Positions 17,245 to 25,690 of a stretch of DNA of 64,000 bases are shown here, in pieces (the stretch's first letter is position 1; each line of letters starts with the position of its first letter). The stretch comes from an uncultured Porphyromonadaceae bacterium (lineage in GTDB: Bacteria > Bacteroidota > Bacteroidia > Bacteroidales > Muribaculaceae). The notes below the pieces were generated by a model. It saw nothing but the letters and a program-made list of their open reading frames with translations. It was not told where the DNA came from and did not search any database. The stretch lies in NCBI GenBank assembly GCA_947573485.1, contig CANPGB010000001.1, positions 62,001 through 126,000 of the forward strand, given 5' to 3'. A program made the translations under genes and the position numbers.

Positions 17245-19020
17245 TCAGGGATCTACCCAATAAGTATATGAGAGCCAGCTAATGGAGGTGTCGCCCTCGG
17301 GCACGAAAGCGGGGTCGTGGGGAGCGGTGCGCGGGCTGCGTTTGGTTGCCGAGCCTTTTACGGCGGCTACCACGGCAGCGAAGTTGCGCGACTCTCCAAG
17401 CAAGGGCGCCCAGTATGTTGTTATGCGGTCGAAATTATAATTGTTGAGGTCGTCGAAGAGCCCTGCAAGACCCGGGGTGCTCTCCATGGCCGCGCGCTCC
17501 CATTTCTTGTTGGAGTCGAGGTAGCTCACAGCGGCGGCGTAGTCGGCAACGGCAGGCACTTCAGGAGTATCGGCTACAGCTTCTTCGGCCGCGGCTTCGG
17601 CGGGAGTCTCGGCTACAGCAGGCAAGTCTTCCACTACATTTTCGGTGGTAGTGGTAGCGGCCTCGGCGACTGCGGCAACGTGATTGCGGGGCTTGTCGTT
17701 CGACGAGACTTTTGCGCCCAACCAGCCTATGAGCACGCCCAAGAGGAGCGAGACGAGCGAGATGAGGGCGATGTTGATAAAGAAACGGCGGCCACGGCCT
17801 CCTACATAGTAGAGGTTATTGCTCACACCGGCGCCCTCGATAATCTCACCTCCGGCAATGGCATAGCCTTCTACGGGGCACTCGGTAATCGGTTTCTTGG
17901 TTTTGAGATATATGCGTATGGCCTCCGTGGGGTCGGGGGTGTGGAGCGGGAGGTCGAAGCGGTAGGTGCGGCGCAGCTGCTTGAGCTGCACGAGAGCCTG
18001 GGCGGTGGAGGCCAGGTCGAGGATACCGGAGAAAGCGAAGTAGCCTGGCGAGCTGATCTCTACGCGTGCCTCGGTAAGTTCGGTGAAGGGGAAACTGTGG
18101 GGCTGGTCGATTTCTACGCCGTTAACTTTAATTATAAAGGCGCCCACGGTGCGCTGCGAGCCCTGCTCGGTGATGTAGAAGGAGGCAGGGGATATTATCT
18201 TGCGGGCCTCCGAGGTGTCGGGAGCCACAACACGCACGGGTTTACCGGGCTGTGTGGCGCGCACGGTCTGCATAAAAGAATCAAAGCCGGGACGGTGCCA
18301 GCGGATTTCGATGTCGGTGTTCAGCGGCACGAGCACGGGGCGGTCGAAAGCGTGGTGGTAGATATGCGGCATAAAACCCTCTTTGGTTCTGCCGGGAGGC
18401 AGAAGGGTGGTGGTCTGCACCACGGGGTTCTGTGTGAGGTCGTTGTGCTGGTCGCGCCCGCGGGCTCCTGTAGTGCGGTCTACAAGAAGCACTCCGGCAA
18501 AACGCGAGAACCGTGGCTGAAAGAAACCTACCGCCGAATAGTCGGCAAGGGCCGGCGTATCACCGCCGAAATAGCAGAAGCCGTAGATATGGCCTTTGGA
18601 TACAAGGCGTTGCGGAGCTGAGGCATCGAGAGCGTAATCGGTGGCAAAGACAGCGCGCAGGTCGGCTATCTGCTCGGCTGTGGGAGAGGCAGCGTCGTCG
18701 GAGAGGGTGGCGCCGAGATTCTCTATGAGTTTGAGAAAATCAGCATCGGCAATCTCAAGGCCGAAAGAGTGGAACACCGACGCTGCTATGTACTCGCCGT
18801 CGTCAGCTCCCGCCACGGTTTTGATAACCGACAGGAGCAGACCTTCCTCAAGATAGTTGAGCAGATAAAAGACGTTGCTGCGAGCCGTGTCGTACTCAAT
18901 AGTTTCAAGAGCCGGGCGGAAATCAACAATATAGCGGCTGACTTCTTCCTCGGGGTTGATATTGAGCAAGGCACTGTGCCCACGCAGATATTTTGATATG
19001 TAAAGCTGTAGTTTTGCCAT
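17245..19020 (-). CDS. Large protein with one central TM helix, unknown function
   Basis: The 591-residue protein starts MAKLQLYISK at 19020, just downstream of a strong promoter; the longer in-frame extension crosses that promoter and is rejected. Residues 1-408 look soluble and mixed alpha/beta. A basic GGRGRRFF stretch precedes one TM segment (413-435). After it comes an Ala/Glu/Thr-rich low-complexity linker (445-515) and a small C-terminal domain ending SWLSYTYWVDP. Positive-inside topology would place the N-terminal 400 residues in the cytosol. I do not recognise the family. It heads the operon with GH31, ribE, DUF2851 and the TIR protein, and shares the TIR protein's cytosol-TM-periplasm design. 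Confidence 0.75.
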   Translation of the reverse strand: MAKLQLYISKYLRGHSALLNINPEEEVSRYIVDFRPALETIEYDTARSNVFYLLNYLEEGLLLSVIKTVAGADDGEYIAASVFHSFGLEIADADFLKLIENLGATLSDDAASPTAEQIADLRAVFATDYALDASAPQRLVSKGHIYGFCYFGGDTPALADYSAVGFFQPRFSRFAGVLLVDRTTGARGRDQHNDLTQNPVVQTTTLLPPGRTKEGFMPHIYHHAFDRPVLVPLNTDIEIRWHRPGFDSFMQTVRATQPGKPVRVVAPDTSEARKIISPASFYITEQGSQRTVGAFIIKVNGVEIDQPHSFPFTELTEARVEISSPGYFAFSGILDLASTAQALVQLKQLRRTYRFDLPLHTPDPTEAIRIYLKTKKPITECPVEGYAIAGGEIIEGAGVSNNLYYVGGRGRRFFINIALISLVSLLLGVLIGWLGAKVSSNDKPRNHVAAVAEAATTTTENVVEDLPAVAETPAEAAAEEAVADTPEVPAVADYAAAVSYLDSNKKWERAAMESTPGLAGLFDDLNNYNFDRITTYWAPLLGESRNFAAVVAAVKGSATKRSPRTAPHDPAFVPEGDTSISWLSYTYWVDP

Positions 19021-19040
19021 CGTTACCGCATTTCGATTTG

Positions 19041-19070
19041 CAAAATTAATCAAAATATCAAGATTCGCAA
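19041..19070 (-). promoter_or_regulatory. Promoter for the five-gene operon ending in the TIR gene
   Basis: On the minus strand TTG (19070-19068), a 19-base spacer, and TAATTTTG (19048-19041) give an exact match to the Bacteroidetes consensus. The ATG at 19020 lies 20 bases downstream of the -7 box. Confidence 0.8.
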
Positions 19071-19107
19071 AATTCTCATGCAAATCTTCTTATTTATTAG
19101 CCTTTTA

Positions 19108-19503
19108 TCACTCTTCTTCGCGCTCGAGCTCCACAAAAGCTCGCCAAATGAAGCCGAGCACCATTTTTATGCAGTTCTCGGTAATATATTCCTTGGATAC
19201 TTCCTCGTCGAGCAAGAAAGAGCACTCCATGCGTATGTTACCGTCGCGCACTACGGCGGTGGGCATCACGCGCGTGCAGTTATGGCGGTTGGCAAGGAAG
19301 AAGAGGTCGCCCTTGGGTTGGTAGCCTGGAGCGCCGGCGGCGTAGCTCAGGCGGTTGTTGTTCACCATTACGAAGATTACCACGTCGTGGGCAAATTCTT
19401 CGTCGGCGCCCTGCACTACCACGAGGTCGCCGTCCTCGTCAATGCGGGTGGAGATGCCGAGCTCGTCGAAATAGCGGCGGATTAAGTTCTGATCTATTGT
19501 CAT
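19108..19503 (-). CDS. YbjN-like protein
   Basis: This 131-residue acidic protein opens MTIDQNLIRRYFDELGI and has alternating strands (DGDLVVVQG, VVIFVMVNNNRLSY) and a helix near the end. This resembles the YbjN family of small acidic proteins with a secretion-chaperone-like fold. The role is unknown; E. coli YbjN affects motility and stress response. The G-rich tandem array begins 4 bases upstream of its start codon, so no normal promoter is visible. Its leader either derives from the array-flanked element or the promoter was displaced by it. Confidence 0.65.
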   Translation of the reverse strand: MTIDQNLIRRYFDELGISTRIDEDGDLVVVQGADEEFAHDVVIFVMVNNNRLSYAAGAPGYQPKGDLFFLANRHNCTRVMPTAVVRDGNIRMECSFLLDEEVSKEYITENCIKMVLGFIWRAFVELEREEE

Positions 19504-19507
19504 GTTT

Positions 19508-19635
19508 GGTTAGGAGTTAGGAGTTGCTTGGTTAGGGGTTAGGGGTTAGGGGTTAGGGGTGAGGAGTTAGGGGTGAGGAGTTAGGGGTGAGGAGTGAGGA
19601 GTGAGGAGTGAGGAGTGAGGGGTGAGGGGTGAGGG
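19508..19635 (+). repeat. G-rich tandem array (GTTAGGG / GTTAGGA / GTGAGGA heptamers)
   Basis: About 128 bases consist of 7-nt units of the form GTTAGGR or GTGAGGR with few interruptions (GCTTG near 19526). It lies between the four-helix-bundle stop (19638) and the YbjN start (19503). On the plus strand it is telomere-like and has many GGGG runs, so G-quadruplex formation is possible. The 17-mer at 19509-19525 has an exact reverse complement at 20194-20210. Confidence 0.9.
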
Positions 19636-19637
19636 CC

Positions 19638-20012
19638 CTATTCTTCTTTTTGAAGAGATTCTCGGGTAGTTTTAGTAATGGAGCTGAGCATTTTGCTAAG
19701 ACTCGTAGCTTTTGCATATAAGCGGGTATACTCTTCCGGGGTTATGTAGTCTGTTGCCATTAGCAATTCCAGCCAATAGCAACTCTCATTTGCCTCTTTA
19801 TACGCAATATACATCTTTGCAAGGAAGTCCTTACGGCTGAAGCCATGGAGTGCCTCTCGTATATTGACCCCGATAGAAGTACCCGAACGCAGGAGTTGTC
19901 TTGATAGCACAAACTCATGAAGGCTGCCGGACAACCGCTGATAAAGGCGTATTATATCCACGGCAAACTCGTGAGCATTTACTTCTACCTGACTTCTTGC
20001 AATATTACTCAT
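19638..20012 (-). CDS. Four-helix-bundle protein (23S rRNA intervening-sequence protein family)
   Basis: The 124-residue protein has the signatures of the IVP/TIGR02436 family: LSRQLLRSGTSIGVNIREA, SRKDFLAKMYIAYKEANES and YWLELL, in four predicted helices. Relatives are encoded inside intervening sequences of 23S rRNA in several bacteria, where the ORF sits in a long stem-loop. Others, including Avd of diversity-generating retroelements, bind nucleic acid. No reverse transcriptase or rRNA is present here. The gene is flanked on both sides by complementary heptamer arrays, copying the hairpin architecture of an intervening sequence. It is AT-richer than its neighbours, which suggests acquisition. 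Confidence 0.88.
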   Translation of the reverse strand: MSNIARSQVEVNAHEFAVDIIRLYQRLSGSLHEFVLSRQLLRSGTSIGVNIREALHGFSRKDFLAKMYIAYKEANESCYWLELLMATDYITPEEYTRLYAKATSLSKMLSSITKTTRESLQKEE

Positions 20013-20035
20013 AAATAATTTATTATGAAGGGTGC

Positions 20036-20098
20036 GTTTTATTGGGGTGGGAGATAGTTTTATTGGGGTGGGAGTTAGTTTTATTGGGGTGGGAGTTA
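20036..20098 (-). repeat. Three 21-bp direct repeats upstream of the four-helix-bundle gene
   Basis: The unit GTTTTATTGGGGTGGGAGTTA (plus strand, here described by its ends GTTTT and GAGTTA) occurs at 20036-20056, 20057-20077 and 20078-20098 without gaps; the first copy ends GATA. On the coding strand the units start 24 bases upstream of the ATG at 20012, in the leader or promoter zone. The TAACTCCCACCCC core resembles the heptamer arrays, which suggests common origin. Confidence 0.9.
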
Positions 20099-20157
20099 AA
20101 AGTAAGGAGAAGTACGATGTACACGAGTTAAGGAGCAGGAATATTAAGGGCTATACC

Positions 20158-20227
20158 TCAACTCCTAACTCTGAACTCCAACTCCTAACTAACAACTCCT
20201 AACTCCTAACCCCTAACTCCTAACTAA
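20158..20227 (+). repeat. C-rich tandem array complementary to the array at 19508-19635
   Basis: About 70 bases consist of heptamer-like units AACTCCT and AACCCCT with short interruptions. It lies between the cysS stop (20229) and the leader of the four-helix-bundle gene. 20194-20210 is the exact reverse complement of 19509-19525, so a transcript across the locus can fold into a long stem with the gene in the loop. Confidence 0.88.
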
Positions 20228-20228
20228 A

Positions 20229-21707
20229 TCACACCGACCACTCCACTCCTTCTTTGGTGTCTTTTATTGAGAAGCCGAGGGCTGCGAGGCGGTCGCGGAT
20301 AAGGTCGGAGGTGGTCCAGTCTTTCTGAGCCTTAGCCTGTGCGCGCACCTCGAGCAGGAGGTCGACGGCGCCACGGTAGGGTTTGAGCGACGAGCCGTCG
20401 GCGCCGGAAGCACCTTCGGGGATAATGCCGAGAATCTCCACGAGGAAGGTATCCATAAAGCGGCGCAGGAAGTCGATATCGGCCTGTGTGGCGGTGGCTG
20501 TGTGGTCTTTTATCGAGTTGATTATGCGCACGGCGTCGAAGAGCACACCTATGAGCACGGGGGTGTTGAGGTCGTCGTCGAGGGCCTCATAGGCACGCTG
20601 CTCGAGGGTGGAGACGTCGACGGTAGATGTTTCCGAGGCCTTGAGCTCGCCGAGGCGACGGTAGCCGTCGAGCATACGGCCGAGCGCCGTCTCTGCCGAC
20701 TTGAGGGCTTCGTTGGAGAAGTCGACGGTGCCGCGGTAGTGTGCCTGGAGGATGAAGAAACGGATGGTCATGGGCGAGTACGCCTGCTCGAGCAGGGGGT
20801 GTGAGCCTGTAAAGAACTCGTCGAGGGTTATGAAGTTGCCCAACGACTTGCCCATTTTCTTGCCGTTGATAGTAATCATGTTGTTGTGCATCCAGTAGCG
20901 CACGGCGTGGGCGTGGTTGTGGGCCACCGACTGTGCAATCTCGCACTCGTGGTGGGGGAATTTGAGGTCCATGCCGCCGCCGTGGATGTCGAATTCCTTG
21001 CCAAGGTATTTCTCGCTCATTGTTGAGCACTCCAGGTGCCAGCCGGGAAAGCCTTCGCTCCAGGGCGAGGGCCAGTGCATGATATGCTCGGGAGCGGCTT
21101 TTTTCCAGAGGGCGAAGTCGGCGGGGTTGCGCTTCTCGCTCTGGCCGTCGAGCTCGCGGGTGGTGGCGAGGAGCTCATCGATATTTCGGCCGGAGAGGCG
21201 TCCGTAGCCGTAGTCGCGGTTGAACTTGGGCACGTCGAAGTACACCGAGCCCTCGCTCTCGTAGGCATAACCGCTGTCGAGGATAGTCTTGATATACTCA
21301 ATCTGCTCGATTATGTGGCCCGAGGCGTGTGGCTCAATCGAGGGTGGCAGCACATTGAGGGCTTCCATGGCCTTGTGGTAGCGGTTGAGGTAGTGCTGCA
21401 CCACTTCCATGGGTTCGAGCTGCTCCAGACGGGCTTTCTTGGCAATCTTATCCTCGCCGTCGTCGGCATCATGCTCCAGGTGGCCTACGTCGGTTATATT
21501 ACGCACATAGCGCACCTTGTAGCCTAAGTGTGTAAGGTAGCGGTAAACGATGTCGAAAGTGATTGCGGGGCGGGCATGGCCGAGGTGGCCGTCGCCATAT
21601 ACGGTGGGACCGCACACATACATACCCACATTGGGTGCATGCAGCGGTTTGAAAAGCTCTTTCTGGCGTGACAGTGAATTGTAGATTGTAAGCGAATGGT
21701 CTTTCAT
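20229..21707 (-). CDS. cysS: Cysteinyl-tRNA synthetase
   Basis: The 492-residue class I synthetase charges tRNA-Cys. The HIGH-type motif is GHLGHARP and the KMSKS-type motif is KMGKSLGNF. The zinc site is formed by the cysteine in [10 protein letters not shown] with CSTMSEKYL and the HHECE segment. The C-terminal DALR-type helical domain is followed by VEWSV. Length and motif order are normal. It has its own consensus promoter (21741-21771). The C-rich array begins 1-2 bases beyond the stop codon, so the array element inserted exactly at the gene's 3' end without damaging it. Confidence 0.97.
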   Translation of the reverse strand: MKDHSLTIYNSLSRQKELFKPLHAPNVGMYVCGPTVYGDGHLGHARPAITFDIVYRYLTHLGYKVRYVRNITDVGHLEHDADDGEDKIAKKARLEQLEPMEVVQHYLNRYHKAMEALNVLPPSIEPHASGHIIEQIEYIKTILDSGYAYESEGSVYFDVPKFNRDYGYGRLSGRNIDELLATTRELDGQSEKRNPADFALWKKAAPEHIMHWPSPWSEGFPGWHLECSTMSEKYLGKEFDIHGGGMDLKFPHHECEIAQSVAHNHAHAVRYWMHNNMITINGKKMGKSLGNFITLDEFFTGSHPLLEQAYSPMTIRFFILQAHYRGTVDFSNEALKSAETALGRMLDGYRRLGELKASETSTVDVSTLEQRAYEALDDDLNTPVLIGVLFDAVRIINSIKDHTATATQADIDFLRRFMDTFLVEILGIIPEGASGADGSSLKPYRGAVDLLLEVRAQAKAQKDWTTSDLIRDRLAALGFSIKDTKEGVEWSV

Positions 21708-21740
21708 CGCAATATCTTTTGGTTGTTAATTATTTTTGCG

Positions 21741-21771
21741 CAAAAGTACGAATTTATAGCTTGTAATGCAA
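21741..21771 (-). promoter_or_regulatory. Promoter of cysS
   Basis: On the minus strand TTG (21771-21769), a 20-base spacer and TACTTTTG (21748-21741) match the Bacteroidetes consensus exactly. The start codon at 21707 is 33 bases downstream. Confidence 0.8.
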
Positions 21772-21790
21772 ATTACCGTAGCACGCAAGT

Positions 21791-21827
21791 AAAAAGGCGG
21801 GAGCCACGCTTTTGCGCGACACCCGCC
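21791..21827 (-). terminator. Terminator of the beta-helix protein gene
   Basis: On the minus strand GGCGGG (21827-21822) pairs with CCCGCC (21801-21796), with an inner CGC/GCG pairing around an AAAA loop, and is followed by TTTTT (21795-21791). It lies about 35 bases after the stop codon at 21861. Confidence 0.75.
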
Positions 21828-21860
21828 AATGATACGCTTTATGCGGTAATATCTGCCCGA

Positions 21861-24155
21861 TTATTTAAGGAGCACTTTTTTACCGTTGATGATGTACAAG
21901 CCTGCACCGAGAGCCTCGGGACTATCAGCAACTTTTACGCCCTGCATGTTGAATACGGGACCGACAGGCTGCTCGCCCGCAACGGTCACATCCTCGACAC
22001 CGGTAGGAATGTCGGAATCCGTCTCCACGCCGTAGGTGCCGTCGGGGTTGGCCACGAGGGTGTAACCGTCGGCGCAGTAATTTTCGGCATTTTTATCGGT
22101 ATATGTGCCGCCTCGGAGCGAAAGTTCCGATTTTGCGCCAACCTGAAGAGCGCCTGTAAAGTCGCCGTTATCAACGGTTACTTTCGAAGCGTTGGCGGTA
22201 GTTGTGTCGTCGACCTTGATTGCTGCCACAGCACCGTCGAAGGTGCCGTTCTCAATGTTGATTGTGCCGCCCGAATTGTATACATACACGGGATAGTTGG
22301 CCGTATAGGTGCCGCCGTTGATAGTAGCCGTGCCGCCGTTGGATGCAGCTATAGAAGTAGCGAAATAGCTGTTGGTATCGGTATTGGTCATATCGCAGTC
22401 GGTGAAGGTGCCGGTGGCGCCATTAACCTCTATAATGGCGCCTACGTTGGTGTCAACTTTAACGCCGGTCATGCTGACAGTGCTGCCGACACCGACATGG
22501 AAGACTCCGACGTCGGTTACGGTGCTGTTGTAGTTATACTCACCGCCGCTGATGGTGATGTTGACAGCCATTTTGGTACCATTGACAATACTCCAAGTCT
22601 GGCCGCCGGTGTGAGTCACACTTACGTTATCAAGCTCTATCGACTGGCCGCTGGTGCGGAAAGCGAACATGGGGCCGTCGTCGGCTGTACCCTCAAAATA
22701 GGTGTCGGAAATCTTCACTGATGCCGAAGCCGATGCTGCGCCACTCGCATCGCGGAAGTCGATGAAGCCATAGGAATGGACGTTGTCGGCAGGTGTGATT
22801 ATGCTGCCGCTGTTGCCCTTTATCTCGAAGTTAACTCCCGAAAGGCGGAACAGGCGGTTTTGGCTTACATTATTGGTAATAGTGTGACCGTTAAGGTCAA
22901 GGGTCACGTCGGTCGTCACGGGAATCATCGCTGAAACCTCGGTATCGTCGCAAAGTGAGATTGTCTGCCCGGCGGTAGCTGCAGCAAAGGCATCGGCAAG
23001 CGAGTCGTAGGCTGTAGTGCCTATCAAAGCCACTGTCTTGCTATCTTCGGGGAGAACGACATAAACCGGGGTGCCGTTGCTGCCCACGCTTTCAACCAAG
23101 TTGGAACCGCTTTCGCAATATTGGCTTACATCGGTTGTAAAGGATCCTTCTTTCACAGTAAGCTCCGACCGGCTGCCAACCTTAACATCGCCCTTGAAAG
23201 TGCCGTTATCAACGGTTACTTTCGAAGCGTTGGCGGTAGTTGAGTCGTCGACCTTGATTGCTGCCACAGCACCGTCGAAGGTACCGTTCTCAATGTTGAT
23301 TGTGCCGCCCGAATTGTATACATACACGGGATAGTTGGCCGTATAGGTGCCGCCGTTGATAGTAGCCGTGCCGCCGTTGGATGCAGCTATAGAAGTAGCG
23401 AAATAGCTGTTGGTATCGGTATTGGTCATATCGCAGTCGGTGAAGGTGCCGGTGGCGCCATTAACCTCTATAATGGCGCCTACGTTGGTGTCAACTTTAA
23501 CGCCGGTCATGCTGACAGTGCTGCCGACACCGACATGGAAGACTCCGACGTCGGTTACGGTGCTGTTGTAGTTATACTCACCGCCGCTGATGGTGATGTT
23601 GACAGCCATTTTGGTACCATTGACAATACTCCAAGTCTGGCCGCCGGTGTGAGTCACACTTACGTTATCAAGCTCTATCGACTGGCCGCTGGTGCGGAAA
23701 GCGAACATGGGGCCGTCGTCGGCTGTACCCTCAAAATAGGTGTCGGAAATCTTCACTGATGCCGAAGCCGATGCTGCGCCACTCGCATCGCGGAAGTCGA
23801 TGAAGCCATAGGAATGGACGTTGTCGGCAGGTGTGATTATGCTGCCGCTGTTGCCCTTTATCTCGAAGTTAACTCCCGAAAGGCGGAACAGGCGGTTTTG
23901 GCTTACATTATTGGTAATAGTGTGACCGTTAAGGTCAAGGGTTACGTCGGCCGTCACAGGAATCATTGACTCGACTGTGGCATCGGATGTCAGGGTCACT
24001 GTTGTCGGAGCAGCCGCTATGGCAGCTTCAAAAGCCTCCGCCAAGGTCTCGTAAGCGGTATCGCCTACTTTTGCAACCTCAGCGCCATAAGCCGCGCCCG
24101 AGAGAGAAAAGAGGCTTAAACCGCATACCAGTTTAATAGGTAGCGTTTTTATCAT
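21861..24155 (-). CDS. Secreted beta-helix surface protein with a near-perfect internal duplication
   Basis: The 764-residue protein begins with a signal peptide (MIKTLPIKLVCGLSLFSL, cleavage near AYGA). Two copies of a 346-residue module follow; each opens with a VGDTAYETLAEAF-type segment (typical of the start of pectin-lyase-like right-handed beta-helices) and then has strand-rich sequence with TLDLNGHTI, ISGGEYNYNS and INGGTYTANY repeats. The copies are identical over more than 250 residues. The C-terminus (PVFNMQGVKV, then GAGLYIINGKKVLLK) is a Bacteroidetes sorting tail, so the protein is probably exported by type IX secretion or anchored at the surface. No catalytic residues can be assigned; an adhesin or glycan-binding role is a guess. 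Confidence 0.85.
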   Translation of the reverse strand: MIKTLPIKLVCGLSLFSLSGAAYGAEVAKVGDTAYETLAEAFEAAIAAAPTTVTLTSDATVESMIPVTADVTLDLNGHTITNNVSQNRLFRLSGVNFEIKGNSGSIITPADNVHSYGFIDFRDASGAASASASVKISDTYFEGTADDGPMFAFRTSGQSIELDNVSVTHTGGQTWSIVNGTKMAVNITISGGEYNYNSTVTDVGVFHVGVGSTVSMTGVKVDTNVGAIIEVNGATGTFTDCDMTNTDTNSYFATSIAASNGGTATINGGTYTANYPVYVYNSGGTINIENGTFDGAVAAIKVDDSTTANASKVTVDNGTFKGDVKVGSRSELTVKEGSFTTDVSQYCESGSNLVESVGSNGTPVYVVLPEDSKTVALIGTTAYDSLADAFAAATAGQTISLCDDTEVSAMIPVTTDVTLDLNGHTITNNVSQNRLFRLSGVNFEIKGNSGSIITPADNVHSYGFIDFRDASGAASASASVKISDTYFEGTADDGPMFAFRTSGQSIELDNVSVTHTGGQTWSIVNGTKMAVNITISGGEYNYNSTVTDVGVFHVGVGSTVSMTGVKVDTNVGAIIEVNGATGTFTDCDMTNTDTNSYFATSIAASNGGTATINGGTYTANYPVYVYNSGGTINIENGTFDGAVAAIKVDDTTTANASKVTVDNGDFTGALQVGAKSELSLRGGTYTDKNAENYCADGYTLVANPDGTYGVETDSDIPTGVEDVTVAGEQPVGPVFNMQGVKVADSPEALGAGLYIINGKKVLLK
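22164..22934 (-). repeat. Internal duplication, copy nearer the 3' end of the gene
   Basis: This stretch repeats 23202-23972 at an offset of 1038 bases (346 codons, in frame). I see two single-base differences near its left end (about 22205 and 22251), none from 22252 to 22904, and several between 22905 and 22934. Confidence 0.95.
23202..23972 (-). repeat. Internal duplication, copy nearer the 5' end of the gene
   Basis: Partner of 22164-22934. The two copies are separated by 267 bases of unique coding sequence (22935-23201), so they form direct repeats able to recombine in frame to a single-copy or higher-copy allele. Confidence 0.95.
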
Positions 24156-24470
24156 ACTTGTTATTATAATTAATTGGTTTTTAGTGGAAATGCTACAAAA
24201 CTTTACTGCCGGAATAAAATCGTGCGAAATTAATCAAAAAAATACCCCCCCCAATTTTTTAACAAAGATTTACTACATTTAACATTTAATGATTTAAATC
24301 GCCTTACTATTCCTTATTTAGCCCATAGCCGCGAAGCTATTTCCGAACTTTTGGCACGGGCCATGCGTTTGATATACGAAGCTTGCAAAAAAGTTTCCGT
24401 GCCTCGGTGGCGAGAGGGCCTCCGCACGTTTCGACAAATTTACTTGTATGAATTAAAATTCAAGTTATTT
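24156..24470. other. Intergenic region between the divergent beta-helix and OmpA genes
   Basis: These 315 bases hold no gene I can support. The left part is AT-rich with a C8 run (24245-24252). The right part (24330-24430) is GC-rich and can fold: GGCACGG (24353-24359) pairs with CCGTGCC (24397-24403), and ATAGC/GCTAT flank CGCGA near 24326-24340. It probably contains both promoters and the OmpA leader. No exact TTG-N19-21-TAnnTTTG match is visible. Confidence 0.6.
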
Positions 24471-25616
24471 ATGAAGAAGACAATCATCGCGGCAGCCGCG
24501 CTTACAGCATTCGGCGCCGCCACAGCCTCCGCTCAGGTCATAGAGCAACCCAAATTTTTCGATAACATCTACATCGGCCTCGATGGCGGTGTCACCACCC
24601 CTATGAGCCATAATGCTTTCTTCGGCTCGATGCGCGGTGTTGCCGGCCTCCACATCGGCAAGCAGATCACGCCTGTATTCGGGGTAGGTGCCGAGGGTTA
24701 TTTCGGCGTCAACACCTCGTCGTGGAACGGCCACCTGCACAGCAGCACAGCTTTCGATAATTCGTATGTAGGCGCCTATGGTACTGTTGACCTCTTCAAC
24801 CTTTTCGGAGGTTACAACTGCGGCGTACGCCCCTTCACTATCGAAGCCATGGCAGGCGCCGGTTGGGGTCACGACTACTTCGCCAAGAGCGATGGTGTTG
24901 ACGACTACAACTACTTCGCCACCAAGGTAGGTCTTAACTTCAATTTCAATGTCACTGACCACTTTACAATCGCACTCAAGCCGTCGATTACGTGGAACAT
25001 GAACGGCGACTTCGACCAGAGCGCCACAGCATACGACGTCAACAAGGCAACCTTCAACCTCATGGCAGGCGTCACCTACCGCTTCGGCGACGGTTTCAAA
25101 TGCGTACGCCCCTACGACCAGGCTGAGGTCGACGGCCTCAACGCCCAGGTAAATGAGCTCCGCGCCGCCGTGGCAGCCACTTCGGCAGCAGCCGACGCCG
25201 CCACCCTCGAGAACGCCGCCCTTGCAGCACAGCTTCAGGAAGCCCTCAACCGCAAGCCCGAGGTTATCAAGGAGGTAAGCAACCGCTACAACTCGGTGCG
25301 CTTCGTATTCTTCCGCGTGGGCAGCTATAAGATTACCGCCGACCAGATGCCTAACGTAGAGATGATTGCCGAGTATATGGCAAATCACCCCAACTCCAAG
25401 GTAGTGATCAAGGGTTACGCATCGCCCGAAGGCAACTACGACTTCAACATCAAGCTCGCCAAGAACCGTGCCGAAGCCGTGAAGAACGTGCTCACAAGCA
25501 AGTATAAGATTGCATCGAGCCGCATCACCGCCGAAGGCGAAGGCATTGGCAACATGTTCGAGGAACCCTCGTGGAACCGCGTAAGCATCTGCACCCTCGA
25601 GAGCGCAGCAAAATAA
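24471..25616 (+). CDS. OmpA-family outer membrane protein
   Basis: The 381-residue protein starts MKKTIIAAAA at 24471 with a signal peptide ending at about residue 22 (TASAQ). Residues about 30-215 are an N-terminal beta-barrel-like region with alternating aromatic strands. An Ala-rich coiled-coil segment follows (about 225-260, VNELRAAVAATSAAAD). The C-terminal OmpA domain (about 270-381) shows VVIKGYASPEGNYDFN, LAKNRAEAVKNVL and a final NRVSI, which bind peptidoglycan diaminopimelate. It should anchor the outer membrane and may act as a porin. The gene uses strongly biased C-ending codons and has a long leader, both consistent with high expression. Confidence 0.9.
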   Translation: MKKTIIAAAALTAFGAATASAQVIEQPKFFDNIYIGLDGGVTTPMSHNAFFGSMRGVAGLHIGKQITPVFGVGAEGYFGVNTSSWNGHLHSSTAFDNSYVGAYGTVDLFNLFGGYNCGVRPFTIEAMAGAGWGHDYFAKSDGVDDYNYFATKVGLNFNFNVTDHFTIALKPSITWNMNGDFDQSATAYDVNKATFNLMAGVTYRFGDGFKCVRPYDQAEVDGLNAQVNELRAAVAATSAAADAATLENAALAAQLQEALNRKPEVIKEVSNRYNSVRFVFFRVGSYKITADQMPNVEMIAEYMANHPNSKVVIKGYASPEGNYDFNIKLAKNRAEAVKNVLTSKYKIASSRITAEGEGIGNMFEEPSWNRVSICTLESAAK

Positions 25617-25690
25617 AGATACACTGAAATAACTCCAACCACCATGCGGGGCGCACAGGCAGGATTTCCGGCCCGGGCGCCCTGCGCTTT

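Noticed and set aside
19638..20012. Avd gene of a diversity-generating retroelement
   Set aside because: No reverse transcriptase, template repeat or variable target gene is near; the gene is better placed with the broader IVP family.
19508..20227. CRISPR array
   Set aside because: The units are 7-nt simple repeats without unique spacers, and there are no cas genes; they are complementary arrays around a gene.
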